From NCBI GenBank assembly GCA_016946835.1, contig JACVTC010000020.1:1462501-1526500 (forward strand): DNA of 64,000 nucleotides, in the 5' to 3' direction. Numbering within the stretch: the first letter of the stretch is position 1; each line of letters begins with the position of its first letter. Source of the DNA: Neocallimastix lanati (nom. inval.). Taxonomy: Eukaryota; Neocallimastigomycota; Neocallimastigomycetes; Neocallimastigales; Neocallimastigaceae. This document shows, piece after piece, positions 21,791 to 33,996 of this stretch. Both the position numbers and the translations under genes were made by a program. The notes beneath the pieces were generated by a model. The model searched no databases and was not told the origin of the DNA. It saw only the letters and a program-made list of their open reading frames with translations.

Positions 21791-22740
21791 TTTATTTTAT
21801 TATTATATTTTTTATTATTTTTTTATTATTATTTTTATTATTATTAATTTTTCCAAAATTTGTTTCTATATCACTAATATCTTCTGAGTTTCTATAAGTT
21901 GGATAAAGATATCTCGTATGAATATATCTTGATTTATAAGATTTTTTTAATAATGTGGTACTAAGACTATTATTAGTTTTGTTTATAAAATATGTCATAT
22001 GTTCGACTTTGGTAGAAAATATTTCTCCATCTTTACGTATTATTATTCAAGTCTGAAAGAGTAATTTCTTTAATAACAAATTTACCCCATGTATAATGTA
22101 TATGTTTTTCCAAAAGCATCTTTAAATTCATATTTATCATCAAAGATATCAGGATTATTCTTCGTAACTTCTTTTATAGCTACAGTTAATTAATTTTTTT
22201 TTTATTAATAATATAGTTATAACGCTGAAGTATATTATTATCTAATTCAATAGGTTTAATTGGTTCATTAATACTAAGCGTATCACTATATATTACACAA
22301 TGATGAATGGCTGCAACAACTAAACTTGTCAATGAAATAAAACCATTAATGTAACGTTCATGCCCAATATCCGATGTAAATGAATTATTTTTTTTTTTTT
22401 TTTTCACTTTCTTGTTCTATAAATACATCTAAATTATGAACTACAGAATAATTTTTATGAGAAAGTCTTTCATTTTCTGGATTACTATTAATAATTTCAA
22501 GTTTTAATCCATTAAAAATATACTCTTTATCTTCTATTGTTTTTTTTTTACTTTAGCATTATTTTGTATATGTATTTTTCTATAGTATTATTTATTCTTT
22601 CGTGTAGCTATTGTAAAAATGGAAATGAAGAAGATTGATTCACTCCAAAGCTTGTGTTTAAGACATTATTTAACTGATAGGAATCTTTTTATGGTCTTTC
22701 ACTACTAACATTATTTACATTTTCATTTCAGTTTATTTAT
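21790..22740 (-). pseudogene. Decayed unidentified protein-coding region
   Basis: Minus-strand fragments with normal protein composition, broken by stops and frameshifts. The pieces are about 22407-22190 (SDIGHERYINGFISLTSLVV followed by AAIHHCVIYSDTLSINEP), 22185-22080 (EVTKNNPDIFDDKYEFKDAF, ending in a stop, then continuing in another frame as WGKFVIKEITLSDL) and 21998-21792 (SRYIHTRYLYPTYRNSEDIS). Upstream, 22400-22740 has further broken fragments. I do not recognise the family. Position next to a LINE nest suggests it is a dead mobile-element gene or a dead host gene. Confidence 0.55.
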
Positions 22741-23112
22741 GATTACATTAGAGAAAAGTATTTTATCAATCAAAGCTTTACAAATCGATTAGAATTTCAG
22801 AAACTCAAAAGTTAACAGAAAATACATAACAGAATAAAAAAAAAAAAAAAAAAAAAAGTTTATTCATTATTTAAATAACAGGAAAAAAGATATTTTTCAT
22901 TACTACAAAATTCTTAAGTTGTTTATTTTATTTAAACTTAATCAATTACTCCACGAAGATAGGATCTTTATTTTTTATTATTATAATTTTTTTATTTATA
23001 TTTTTCTATTTAATTATATATATATATATATTTTTTTATCTATATTTCTTAGTTTTTAGTATTTTAGTTTTCATTGTTTCATTTTTTTAAATTGTAGTTT
23101 TTTTAGTTCATT

Positions 23113-23600
23113 ATGGAAAAGAAATTTCACCGGGGTTCTCGCTGCTATGGAACATCTATTGACAACACAGGGTTGATTTTTATCCGTGGTATACACTCAT
23201 GGACTAATGCTAAAATGAAGGAATTTATTTATTCTAAATACAAAAAAATTCAATGATGATATTTTGTCAGTAAAGAGAATTACTAAATTCAATGATAGCT
23301 TCTTCAGGATAAAAGTATACACTCCAAATTTAAATCTCAAAAAAATTTTAAAAAGTATTTAAAAAAAGCACTATCAGGTGTTAAAATTTCATATTGTAGA
23401 TGTTCCGAAATGGGAATCATAAGGTTTCTTTTCGGCATTTAAATCAAAATTATTTAATATCTAATAGAAACATTCAATGATATTAACACAGTAAACCTCA
23501 TTTCAACAAATTTAGTAAATGTTAATAACGGCAATCATGAACTAATTGCTACCAATATACCTAATCTTAATTCTCAAAATCCATTTTCACATTCTAACAC
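23113..23600 (+). pseudogene. LINE N-terminal region (degenerate)
   Basis: The ATG at 23113 opens MEKKFHRGSRCYGTSIDNTG and the frame stops at about 23254. It resumes in other frames (ILSVKRITKFNDSFFRIKVY). By position it corresponds to an ORF1 or a pre-endonuclease N-terminal domain. No CCHC knuckle is seen here. Function not assigned. Confidence 0.5.
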
Positions 23601-24290
23601 AGGAAAGTTTTCTTTTTGTCTTAGTTGGAATTCCAACGGATGGAATTTTGTGAAAAGAGATAGTTATTGAGTACTTCAACACAATATTTAAACCATTATT
23701 TATATATGTTTTCAGGAAACAGGTAATGGTACTAATGAGGCTAGAAATCCATGTAAAGTAACGCTTCCCAACTATAAATATTTCCTGAAAAGAATGGATC
23801 CTACTACTCCAGGTTGCAGAGGTTTATATCTTGGTTATCATGTCTCATGTCAAGCAGTACTTGAAGATAATTCCTATACTTATTTTGTTTCTTTAACAAC
23901 ATATAGTTTCTGGAATCATTCTAAGTTTTCTGTTGGTAATGTCTATGCTCCCACTAAGAAACACTCATTACAAGTCCGATATGCACCTTTCAGAAGTTTT
24001 CGCATGGCTTCAGAATCACACTAATCATCCATCTATTCTCCTTAGAGACTTTAACATGAGTACCTCTGATTTACAAGATAAATTATCCAATAGTAACCTT
24101 GATAACTGGTTTATTCTTCCGATTAATGGTTCACCTATTTCATGGACAAGAGGTAGTTATTCATCAGATATTGATCATGCATTAGTTAATTCAAGTATGC
24201 TGGTTAAAATATCAAGTGCTTATTTTGTTGATTATCCTTCTGTATCTGATCATAAACCTCTCATGGTTTATTATAAGAAAATTACCACAG
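23600..24290 (+). pseudogene. LINE APE-type endonuclease domain (degenerate)
   Basis: Exonuclease-endonuclease-phosphatase motifs appear in order across shifted frames: SWNSNGWN, QETG (catalytic Glu position), GNVYAPT, LRDFN (normally GDFN, so Gly is replaced by Arg), YSSDIDHALVN and SDHKPL. A frame change near 23990 splits the domain and an in-frame stop lies near 23668. In active elements this domain nicks the target DNA for target-primed reverse transcription. Confidence 0.75.
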
Positions 24291-24663
24291 ATGAATCATT
24301 TTTGTTACCAAAAAAAAAAAAAAAATTTGTAAGATGGGATAGGTATAAATGTCTTGAACAAAAGAAAGAAATATGTCATCAGCTCTTAAAAAAGGATAGT
24401 TGGAAAGCAAGGAAATGGGTTAAAAAGAAAGCAAAAATAAATAATCAATCTTTTACAGTCTCTCATCCTATTAAAAATTATAATAATGAACTTGTTTCTT
24501 CTACAGATGAAAAATTAAAAGTTTGGCATTCTCGTTATAAATTTTTAGGGTCGGATTCTTCAGGTCATAGTCTTTCTAAAAGATGACTGGAAAGATTCTG
24601 ATGCACTAAGGAATTTGGGAAGACCAAGGCAACAAGAATGGGATATTAACCAAGGAATTAGGG

Positions 24664-25682
24664 ATGAAGAAATTTGCAAAGCAAATCTCCTTCACTCCTA
24701 ACTTTAAAGCTTGTGGTCCTGATGGTATGCCAATGGAATTCTTCAAAGCTTTGATTCCTTGTAAAGATGATTCAGAAGGATCAAGTAATAATAATAGTAA
24801 TATTTCATCTGACTTAAAAATGTCTCAAAGCCTTAATCAATTGTATTTGGAATGGTGATTTCCAAAAATCATGGAATAACACATCAATAGTTTCTATTCA
24901 TAAAAAAGGGAGATCCATCATATTGTAATAACTATCGTGGCATCTCTCTTATCAATAATGGATTAAAAATTATAGCAAAAAAAAATCATAGCAAATAGAA
25001 TCTCTAAATATGGAATTGATGAAGGTTTTATAAGACCTGAACAATATGGATTTCGTAATCGAGAGGAATGTATAAGTCTTTACACTACATTAAGAATTAT
25101 ATGTCAGAGAAGGAAATTTGAAAATAAGGATACTTACCTTGCTTTTTTGGACCTTAAAAAAGCGTTATGACTCAGTGCCCATATATAATGTATTAATGAA
25201 GATTCATCACTTAGGTATTAGAGGTAAGTGCTTTAATTTTATTGAAAATTTATACTTATCTTCCAAGGCTTGTGTAAGAGTTGATGGAAAATTATCGGAA
25301 TCCTATAATATTAAGAAAGGAGTTCGTCAAGGTTTTCCCCTCTCACCATTTTTGTTTAACTTGTTCATTAATGATATTTTTAATAATTGTAATAAATATG
25401 GCATCTCTATTGGTGATAAACGTTGTTTGTGGAGGTCCTTTTGCAGATGACATTGTGTTATGTGCTCCAACAAGATCCCAGCTTAAGAAATTGTTAAAGT
25501 TTGCCAGTAAATGGGCTAGAAATAATGAAATGCAATTTGATATCAATAAATGTGCCAGTCTAGTAGTACGAGGGGAATTTTCTAGTTTTCTTTATAATAG
25601 TAATCCTACCTTCTATCTTTCAAGTCAAGAGTTACCTAAAACGAATTGCTATACCTACTTAGGTGTACCAATTTTCAAATGA
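24664..25682 (+). pseudogene. LINE reverse transcriptase domain (degenerate)
   Basis: RT blocks in order: ACGPDGMPMEFF, then the NYRGISL block near 24930, EQYGFRNREE, AFLDLKKAYDSVP (the catalytic Asp region, with a frameshift at about 25160), GVRQGFPLSPFLFNLFIND and FADD at about 25440-25451 (the YxDD box), followed by the thumb segment NEMQFDINKC. At least three frameshifts disrupt it. Confidence 0.85.
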
Positions 25683-26180
25683 TTTAGAATTAAAACCGAT
25701 CATACAGAGAATGAATAATAAAGTTAGAAATGCACTTTATTTCATAAAAGGATTTCTTAAGAATCCTCATATTCCTATCCCTTATTAAAGAATGCTATTT
25801 TCAGCTATAGTAATTGGACAAGTTTCATATTATGTACCTCTACTTGGATCTAACAAAGATAGAACGAGAAGTACACAAAGACACTAGTTAATTCAGGATT
25901 ATACTGGATTGAAGGATTTTTTTTAAAGGGAATAGCTTTACTTTCCTTTATTGTGTTTCTAAAGAACTTAAACGTTCCTCCTCTTTCGGTGAAATGTGCG
26001 ATTGCTCAGGTAAGGTGTTTTAAAAAATGGAAAAACTCGAAATGTATTATCTCTGATTTACTTAGTGATATATCTCGTTGAAGACGTCCTGTATGGGATA
26101 AAGAAAGTAAAATTTTAGCTGACAAATTAAGTAAATTTCCATCAAAAAAAGCTATTTTAAACTTTTACTAGGATAGAGAT

Positions 26181-27290
26181 ATGGCAGGAAAATCAATCAA
26201 AGCTAAGGCTTATAAAAATAATAATTTTGAGAAAACTAGAGAGTATCTTAAGTTAAATTATCAATATCCTGAATTTAGCATTGGCTTCCGATGGGTACTT
26301 CGCCACAGATGTGGATATAAATTCGATGCTCGTGTTGCCAAAGCCTCCAAAATGATTGAAGAAGACTGTCCTGAAAGGTGTCCTTGTTGTTATAGAAAAA
26401 ATAGTAATCCTCGATTGGAACATTGGTTTTCTAAATGCTATCTTTTCCGTGAATTTCGAATGAAATATTTTATGGATATTGAAATTCTTTATGATATATT
26501 TTTTTATTATTTCTAAATATTGTCCAATATCTAATAGTAATGTAGACACTGTTATCACAGATATGAATAATATAGAACTAAATTCTGATTCTGATAGTAG
26601 TAACGAAGTATATAATATTAATAATATTAACAATAGAAATAATATGGTTAATAATAGTAGAAATAGTGATAGTGAAAATAGAATTGTTAATATTAGTAAT
26701 AGTGAAAATTATAATATCGTTACTTCTAATTTAGTGAATAGTTCAATTGGTAAAAATCGCGGTAATTTAAGTAATTTTCTGAATAATGAGTGTGTAAATA
26801 TATATGTGACGTGGTACCGATTATATAACTTTCTTCTTGGTGGAAGGGATGCAGATATAATAGATTTAAATTATAAAACATAGACTGCACATACTGAGTA
26901 CCCATCTCCCAATATGGCCATACAGTTATTAATTAACTGTAAGGTGAAGAGTTATTGGCATACTGTATCAGCTTCGCCGCTCTCAATCGTTGTTACACAC
27001 TGCCCGGAGATGCAAAAAAGGAATGGAATATTTTGTTTAAGAACCAAATCATTTTTGGTGATTATTCAAAAACGCCATTCTTGGTGCGTTCTGCGGCTCT
27101 CTTTACAGAAAAATTATGCCTCGGGCTAGTACTCGGCAAGGGTTACTATTCCGAAAGTATAAGCGCAAACTAACCAGGAGCGTCAACGCTGAAAATACAG
27201 TAAAGACAGGCTAGCAGGGCCCAATGCCTCTGAAGGAGAAGACCATAATTTCTTTCAGATAGTCAATTCAAACCCTAATCCATAAGGAGG
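26181..27290 (+). pseudogene. LINE C-terminal zinc finger, Asn-rich linker and conserved tail
   Basis: CPCCYRKN followed by EHWFSKC gives a C-C-H-C finger as in many LINE C-termini. A frame change at about 26490 leads into an Asn/Ser-rich linker (26520-26780). The tail follows with WYRLYNFLLGGRDADIIDLN, then KEWNILFKNQIIFGDYSKTP and FLVRSAALF. Related tails occur in the minus-strand copies at 28.1-28.3 kb and 63.0-63.2 kb. The last segment (about 27175-27290) aligns with the other copies around SVNAE and EDHNF. Confidence 0.7.
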
Positions 27291-27540
27291 TGAGGCTCGT
27301 TACATATGAACTTTTTTTCTGAATTTATTTATACACTTATTTTTGATTATTACTTTTTATTTCACGTTACTATTTCTTTATTATTATGTTCATATTGGAC
27401 AAATAATATTTATTTATTTTATTAATTCTGTGTTTTTTTTATATTTTTTTATTAAAATTAAAAGTATTCATGTATTTTATATAAGAATACATAAATAAAG
27501 ATTAAAGTTCGCAACAATTGCGGTTATAAAAAAAAAAAAA

Positions 27541-27641
27541 TAGCAACTAAACTATTATTTTCACTATCACTAATATTATAATTCTTATTTTCACTATCAA
27601 TACTATTACTATTATTAATAATATTATTTGTTAAAAATTAA
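27541..27641 (-). mobile_element. Fragment of a minus-strand LINE (Asn/Ser linker)
   Basis: Reading the minus strand gives NNSNSIDSENKNYNISDSEN, close to the linker of the larger element (SDSENRIVNISNSENYNIV). The fragment abuts the poly(A) of the plus-strand LINE, so the younger element probably inserted into or beside it. Confidence 0.5.
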
Positions 27642-27698
27642 TAATAGATTTAAACTAAATAAATAATATTTTATATCTTTACAATTCTTTTGTAATCT

Positions 27699-27718
27699 TA
27701 ATATTTTTCAATTTAATA

Positions 27719-27721
<3 letters not shown>
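27699..27721. repeat. Target-site duplication, 3' side of truncated LINE
   Basis: A 23-base sequence starting TAATATTTTTCAATTTAATA is identical to 28518-28540. It lies immediately before the poly(T), the complement of the element's poly(A) tail. Confidence 0.7.
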
Positions 27722-27752
<31 letters not shown>

Positions 27753-28517
27753 GGCAGCAAATTTGTTTTATCTTTATTAATTAAATATTTGAAAAAAAAA
27801 ATACATGTAATAAAAAAAAAAAAAAAAAGATAAAAAAAATAAACAAAACAAAAAAAATAAAATAAAATAAAATAATGGTATAAAACATTTTAGTTTCATT
27901 TAATTAATATCTGTAAGACTTCACAAGGGCATTATTATACTGAAGTATAATAATTAATTTTGACTTCACAGTGTTAATCATAATTTTAAGGTACAAAATT
28001 ATGATCTTCATTGGTTGCGCTAGCCCTGCTGGCCTGTCTTACTGTTTCTTCAGCATTGACGCTCTTGGTAGTAGTAGTAGTACGATTCGATTTGAACCTA
28101 TTGAACAAAGACCATTGCTGGCCAATAGCAATAGGTATAATCGATTGAAGAAAGTGCCGCAGTAACCACCAAGAATGGAGTATCAGAATAAGCACCTGAT
28201 TTCATCTGGCACTTAAATAGATCCTTCCATTCCCTTGTACTGTTATTAATACTTCGACCTCCAAGAAGGAAATTAAACACTTTTTCACACACACTAGAAT
28301 CAACATACACATTATTTTCAATACTATTACTAACATTACTAATAATATTATTACTATTATTACTATTACTATTATTACTGTTGCTATAATCATTATTACT
28401 ATTAACAATATCATTTGTTAAGTTGCCACAGTTAAAAGCATTATATAAAAATAAAATTTTATCATTAAATTTACTACGAATATGATATAATTATTATTAA
28501 ATTGAAAAATTAAATTG
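27722..28517 (-). mobile_element. 5'-truncated LINE copy with poly(A) tail
   Basis: On the minus strand: a short segment HIRSKFNDKILFLYNAF after the finger position, an Asn/Ser-rich linker, VFNFLLGGR, KDLFKCQMKSGAYSDTPFLV, then after a frameshift SVNAEETVRQASRASATNED, a 3' UTR and about 28 A residues (poly(T) at 27722-27749 on +). The protein is diverged from the 23-27.5 kb element but aligned to it, so it is a separate subfamily or an old copy. It is flanked by the 23-base duplication. Confidence 0.75.
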
Positions 28518-28540
28518 TAATATTTTTCAATTTAATAATA
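28491..28540. repeat. 20-bp perfect inverted repeat at the LINE 5' junction
   Basis: TTATTATTAAATTGAAAAAT (28491-28510) is the reverse complement of 28522-28541, with an 11-base loop. The right arm overlaps the target-site duplication. Confidence 0.75.
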
Positions 28541-29000
28541 ATTATAAAATAAAAAATTTTAAAAAAAAAAAAAAAAAAATCATGAAAATAAAAATTTACT
28601 CAATATTTTTAATTTTTTTTTTTTTTTTTTTTTTATTAAAAATATAAAAATAATACCTAAAAATGCTTATATCAAAATTCATATAACATAATACATAATA
28701 TTTATTTATTTATTTTTTTACTTATATTATTAAATATATTTTTAATTCATAATTAAAAAAAAAAAAATATTTACTCTATAAAAAAAAAATCTTTATATTA
28801 CTATTATACATGATATAAAAAAGTGATTGGAAGATTTAATAATGAAAAAAAAAATATATATGATTATTATATACTACTTATTATTATTATCAATTTTTTT
28901 TTATAACTGGTTATATATATAATATTTGCTAATTATTTTAATTAGTTGGTATTATTTTGTAAGTATAATAATAATATTAAAATTTATTACTATTTTTCCT

Positions 29001-29057
<57 letters not shown>

Positions 29058-29152
29058 TTATTATTATTATTATGACTATTCTTTATCAAGAATCAAAATT
29101 ATTATATAGATATATATAATATTTAGTTCTTTTTTTTTCTATATACTATTTC
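28541..29152. other. Intergenic, AT-rich
   Basis: Homopolymers (poly(T) at about 29016-29056) and mixed AT sequence. It is the 3' side of the receptor gene. No gene is seen. Confidence 0.5.
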
Positions 29153-31770
29153 TTATTGTTCATCTCCTTCAGGAAGGGCATTCTTCTTAAGACTGACATT
29201 ATTATTATTATTATTATTATTATTTTCTTGATCTGCATTACTTCCTTTCTTATCAGTACTTGTTGGACCTTGCTTCTCATAAGGTATTTCAGAGATAATA
29301 TTAATATGTAATTTCCATAACTTCGGTGTGAACATAAAGACAAGAATAATATCTGCTGATAGAATAATCATAAGTGATTGAATCAGGAAGAGAGTAGTAT
29401 GATCAAGACCCTTAATGTTAACAATAAACATTAAAATAATCATACAAATCACAATACCATAAATAGAAAGACCAATAACTTTAGATTCATTATATTCAGA
29501 GTAGACATTCTTAACCTTGTAGGCAAGGTAACAACCGTAAACTAAGGTTAAACCATTAATGACAATTAAAGCTGTTTGAATGTATTTTCCTAAATCTTTA
29601 TTGTTTTGACAAACGTAGTAGTGCATTTCTTTAGATACCATTTTAACTACAGGCTCCATACCAGCGGCAATACTCCATATAGTGACAAGAATTAATTCAA
29701 AACCGAGAAGAATACAGAGATACATGATTAAGTTTGAATCCTTGACTTGTATGTTGACCTTATCAAAAATAACCTTAATTCTGAAGGTTTTAAGAAGAAG
29801 AGAGAAGAACGTTAAGCCGAAAGTAAATACAAGTACATAAGGTCTTAATATACAAATAAATTTGGTTGGTTTTCCAATGTAGGTTAAGATACTACAGAAT
29901 GCCAAAATAATACCAACTAACATAGTAATTAAGAAGAGTGGTGATGATCTACGAATTTCAATAAAGTTTCTATGCTTAACCAAATAGTAGGTTACAACAC
30001 AAGTAATAATAATTTCGATGGCAACAATAATGATCATTATAATGGTTGTTGGACTTCCAAATTCAACATATTTATCTTTATTATTATATTAATTCATTAA
30101 TTCATTAATTAATTAATATTAATGAAATATTTTCTTTTTTTTTTTTTTTTTAAAAAAAAAATATAAAATTCGAAAAAGTAAAGATAAATTAAAAAATAGT
30201 TTACCTTTAAAGTAATCTGCAAAACTATTCATAAGAATGTCTATAGTAACAATTTCTTTTTCTTCTGATATAGTAGAAGAGTCATATTCATCAGGTTCAT
30301 CATTTGATGACTTAAAGAATTGTTTTGCTTTTTCAAAAAATTCAGTTAATTTTTCTAAAAATTCATCTTGATGAAATATACTATAGGTTGGAATGATATG
30401 ATCCACAGCAAGTTCTCTGAAAAAATCACATCCAATTCTATTACAGTATTCTGTATTATTAAAATTATTTTTTTCCTCTTCACTAACTGTTTTATTTTAT
30501 TATATTTAATTATTATTTATTTTGAATATATATATATATATATATATATATTTTTTTTATTTTTAATATTTATTATTAGTTATTGACTATTAATTGACAA
30601 ATCTATAATTTTTTATTTTATTTTATTTATTTTATATATTTTTATAAATACCTTCATCAATTAAGGAATGATATGCTGGGATATCATAAAATATATTTTC
30701 ACTATCTTCAATTAAAAGTTTCATGAATTCTTTTTCTGAAAAAGTTTTTGCTACAAGAATAGAATCATCAAGGTAATCACTTTTAGAGTTTGTTGATACA
30801 CAAATATATATACCTTTATTAATGGCTCTTGATTGGTTTGCTGTTTTTGAATGTTTATCATATAACATTTTTTTTATTCCAAATGAAGCATTATCATTTT
30901 TTCCTTTTTTACGATTAAATGAAGTTGTAATGTTATAAAGAAAACTTGACCAATTTCTCATATAAACAGACTTTCTTTCATTAAAACGAATTACACCATA
31001 TTCAGAGTTCAAATGCCAGGCATATTCTTTTTTTTATTATCATATAATATTTATTTATATAGATTATTAATTATTTAAAGAATTTTATTTTATTTTATTT
31101 TATTCAATCTGAACTTCAATATTAATATTTCTACCATCTATTTTAATAAATTTTATATTTACATTTCAACTATTTATTTTATTTTATTTTATTTTATTTT
31201 TTTTTTAATTTTATTTTATTTAATCGGTACTTTATATTTAATATTTTACTATCTATTTTATTTCATTTTATTTTTTTTTTTATTTTTTTTTATTTTTTTT
31301 ATTATTGTTCATCATAATTTTTTTTCTTAGTATTAAATCAATTATAAATATACAAAAGAAAAAAAAAAAAAATTTTTTTTTAAGCAATTAACAATAATTA
31401 TAAAATATGTTTATTCTTACCATCAATAATTTCATTATCAAATAATTGCTTAAAAATTTTAATAGTATTATAAGTTTCCTTTTCTACAACTTCATAATTA
31501 ATTTTTTCTCTGGTGTTTAATACATTTTCAAATAAATTATAAAAGAATTCACGAAATTCTAATATTATTAATAAAAATTTTTAAACATTTAACAAAATAT
31601 TAATTAAAATAATGTTGTTTATAAGTTTATTTTATATAATCCTTTAACTTTTTAATTTTTTTTTTTTTTTTTTTTTTTTTATCTTTGTATTTATCTGTTT
31701 TATTTTTATTTTTAATTTGTATAACTATTAAATATTAAATTTCTTTATTTCTTTTTTATTTTTTTTATCT

Positions 31771-31828
<58 letters not shown>

Positions 31829-33169
31829 CGACTCTTATATTATTTTATTAGAAAAGTTCATAAAGTATAAAAAATAAAAACAATGCATGTAAGTAAATAT
31901 ACATATATATATTATTTTTATACTTGATGAACTTTTCCAATAAACTTTTTATGTATTACTATAAAGAGTTGGAGTTATTTAACATTTGTAATTAAAATTA
32001 TTTTTACTTATTATTACAATTCGTTTTTAAAAATTTACCATTAAATTGTCCAATGTAAATAGTATTTGATACTGAGAAATCTAAGTCTTCTCTAAATTCA
32101 TCCAATGATTTTAAATCATCCCATGAATCTGGAGGACTAACATTTATATCTTTTCTATAATATAAGATACCATAGTCAATAAATAATGGCTATTAAATAT
32201 AATATATTCATATGAAAAATAAATAATGAATTATTATTTAATATATATATTGATATCGTTATAGTAAATACATTAAAATATGTTTTTTACATATATATTT
32301 TATTATTTTATAAGTTATTTATTATGTGGTGTTAAATTATATATAAAAAATATAAAATAAACAAAAATTCAATAATCAAAGAGATAAATATATATATATA
32401 TTTTAATAACTTACAAAAGCTTTTACTTCGACTTTATCACCAATTATTATATCTTTAATTAATTCACTATATATTTCCCCATCAATTGGATCATTCATAC
32501 GATCTATTAGTGTTTGATTTACTTCTTTATTATTTAAATAATTAATTGATGTTATACTATCATAAAATTGGTCATATAAAGCCGGTTCTACCATTGCAAC
32601 ATCACATTTATATAATGATAAACTTTTGACATAATCTTCCATCGTTTGATAATAACTATATTCTAATCTATTTCCCCATTCATTTATATTTATGACTGTT
32701 TCAAAGGCCCTATTAAATGGTCCTTCGTATTTCTTATATTTTTCAGGAAAACATAATTTTATTGTATATGCAAAAGTACATTGAACTAAATTATAATTTT
32801 ATCATAATTATTATTATTATTATTTTTTTTTTTTTTTTATTATTATTTTTTCATTGTTTGTATATTTGAATAATAATAATAATTTGATTTATAAAATTTT
32901 ATTCCGATTCCCGTTTGTTGATATTATAAATAATACGAATAAAATATATTTTATATAGAAACAATAATATATATATTAATATTAAATCATATATAATCAT
33001 TTATATATCTTTTATTATTATTATTATTATTACTATTTTTATTGTTTTATTTCTCTATTTATTTCATAATATATATTGTTCTACTCATTATACTCATTAT
33101 TTTAATTCATTTTTGACAATATATACCTAAAACAAATTCCAACACAAAGTAACTTATTATCCTTTTCAT
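29153..33169 (-). CDS. Class C GPCR with bacterial-type solute-binding ectodomain
   Basis: Seven exons: 33127-33169, 32415-32785, 32039-32189, 31421-31558, 30652-31026, 30205-30486, 29153-30075, all in phase, giving 760 residues. The N-terminus MKRIISYFVLEFVL looks like a signal peptide. The next ~430 residues resemble an extracellular solute-binding protein (KSLSLYKCDVAMVEPALYDQ, then a segment with PLFIDYGILYYRKD and PPDSWDDLKSLDEF). The last exon carries seven hydrophobic segments with class C (GABA-B/mGlu-like) marks: RRSSPLF, ILRPYVLVFT, SLLLKTFRIKVIF, ESKVIGLSIYGIV and FTPKLWKL. The tail is Asn-rich and cytosolic. Likely a plasma-membrane sensor signalling through a G protein, with a sugar or other small ligand bound outside; the ligand is inference. 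Such fusions are known from anaerobic gut fungi. The start codon is the first ATG before a donor that joins in phase. Confidence 0.88.
31095..31265 (-). repeat. Dispersed satellite-unit copies in a receptor intron
   Basis: The plus strand contains TTTTATTCAATCTGAACTT near 31097, TTTACATTTCAACTATTTAT then (TTTTA)n near 31155-31200, and AATCGGTACTTTATATTTAA near 31221. All are variants of the reverse complement of the unit arrayed at 16.3-16.9 kb. They lie in the intron between exons 4 and 5 of the receptor gene. Confidence 0.65.
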
Positions 33170-33304
33170 TTTTTTTTTAAATATATATATATATAAATCT
33201 TCGATAAATATTAATTACACGGATATGTATAAAATAAATATTCTAATTATAATAAATAAATATATATGTATTAAATAAACCAAATTTAATTAAAAAATAA
33301 ACCA

Positions 33305-33352
<48 letters not shown>

Positions 33353-33367
33353 GCAAAATAAAATAAA

Positions 33368-33400
<33 letters not shown>

Positions 33401-33960
33401 GGTTGTATAATATATTAAAAAGAAAAAGATAATAATATTATAAATAATAAATTATAATAATAAAAATAAAAAAATAAAGATGAGAATGAGAATAAGAATA
33501 AAAAGAAAAAGAATAGCAATAATAGTATTATGATTAGGGATAAAAATAAAATATGATAAATACATAAAAATAGAGTTAATTATTAGATTATCATATCATA
33601 ATCATATAATTTAATCTTAATAATAATCTTAATATTATTATTATTATTATTATTATGATTTTATTTTTTTGTTGTTCCCTTTTTTTTTTTTTTATTTTTA
33701 TTATTATTATAAATTCTAATAGCATCACTCCTTGAATAAAATAATTTTATTCATAATTAAGAATGTTTATTTAAATTGTAAAATTTAAAAATTATTACTA
33801 AATACTATTAATAAAATTTAAGTATATTAAATGTCAATATTTACTTATATAATTTTTCATTAGTTGTTTTAATCATGAATTCTATATATTATATTATTTA
33901 TTATAAACTTTAAAAATTAATATATACATAATTCTTTTTTTCATTTAATATACATTTGAG

Positions 33961-33996
<36 letters not shown>

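Larger units (their letters stand above)
23040..27541 (+). mobile_element. Non-LTR (LINE) retrotransposon, near full length, inactive
   Basis: In order: an N-terminal region from an ATG at 23113, an APE-type endonuclease (about 23600-24290), reverse transcriptase (about 24664-25682), a CCHC-type C-terminal finger (about 26360-26460), an Asn/Ser-rich linker, a conserved C-terminal tail (about 26790-27290), a 3' UTR, and a 3' poly(A) of about 13 bases ending at 27541. There are no LTRs. Many frameshifts and stops make it dead. The 5' boundary is approximate. Base composition is visibly less AT-biased than the flanks, as expected for former coding sequence. Clade not determined; the APE endonuclease rules out the R2-type endonuclease groups. 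Confidence 0.85.

Noticed and set aside
26253-26633. 126-codon minus-strand open frame
   Set aside because: Antisense of the LINE zinc-finger region, which has clear motifs on the plus strand.
23040-27541. Element as an LTR retrotransposon or endogenous virus
   Set aside because: No long terminal repeats, protease, integrase or RNase H were seen; APE endonuclease before RT and a 3' poly(A) identify a LINE.
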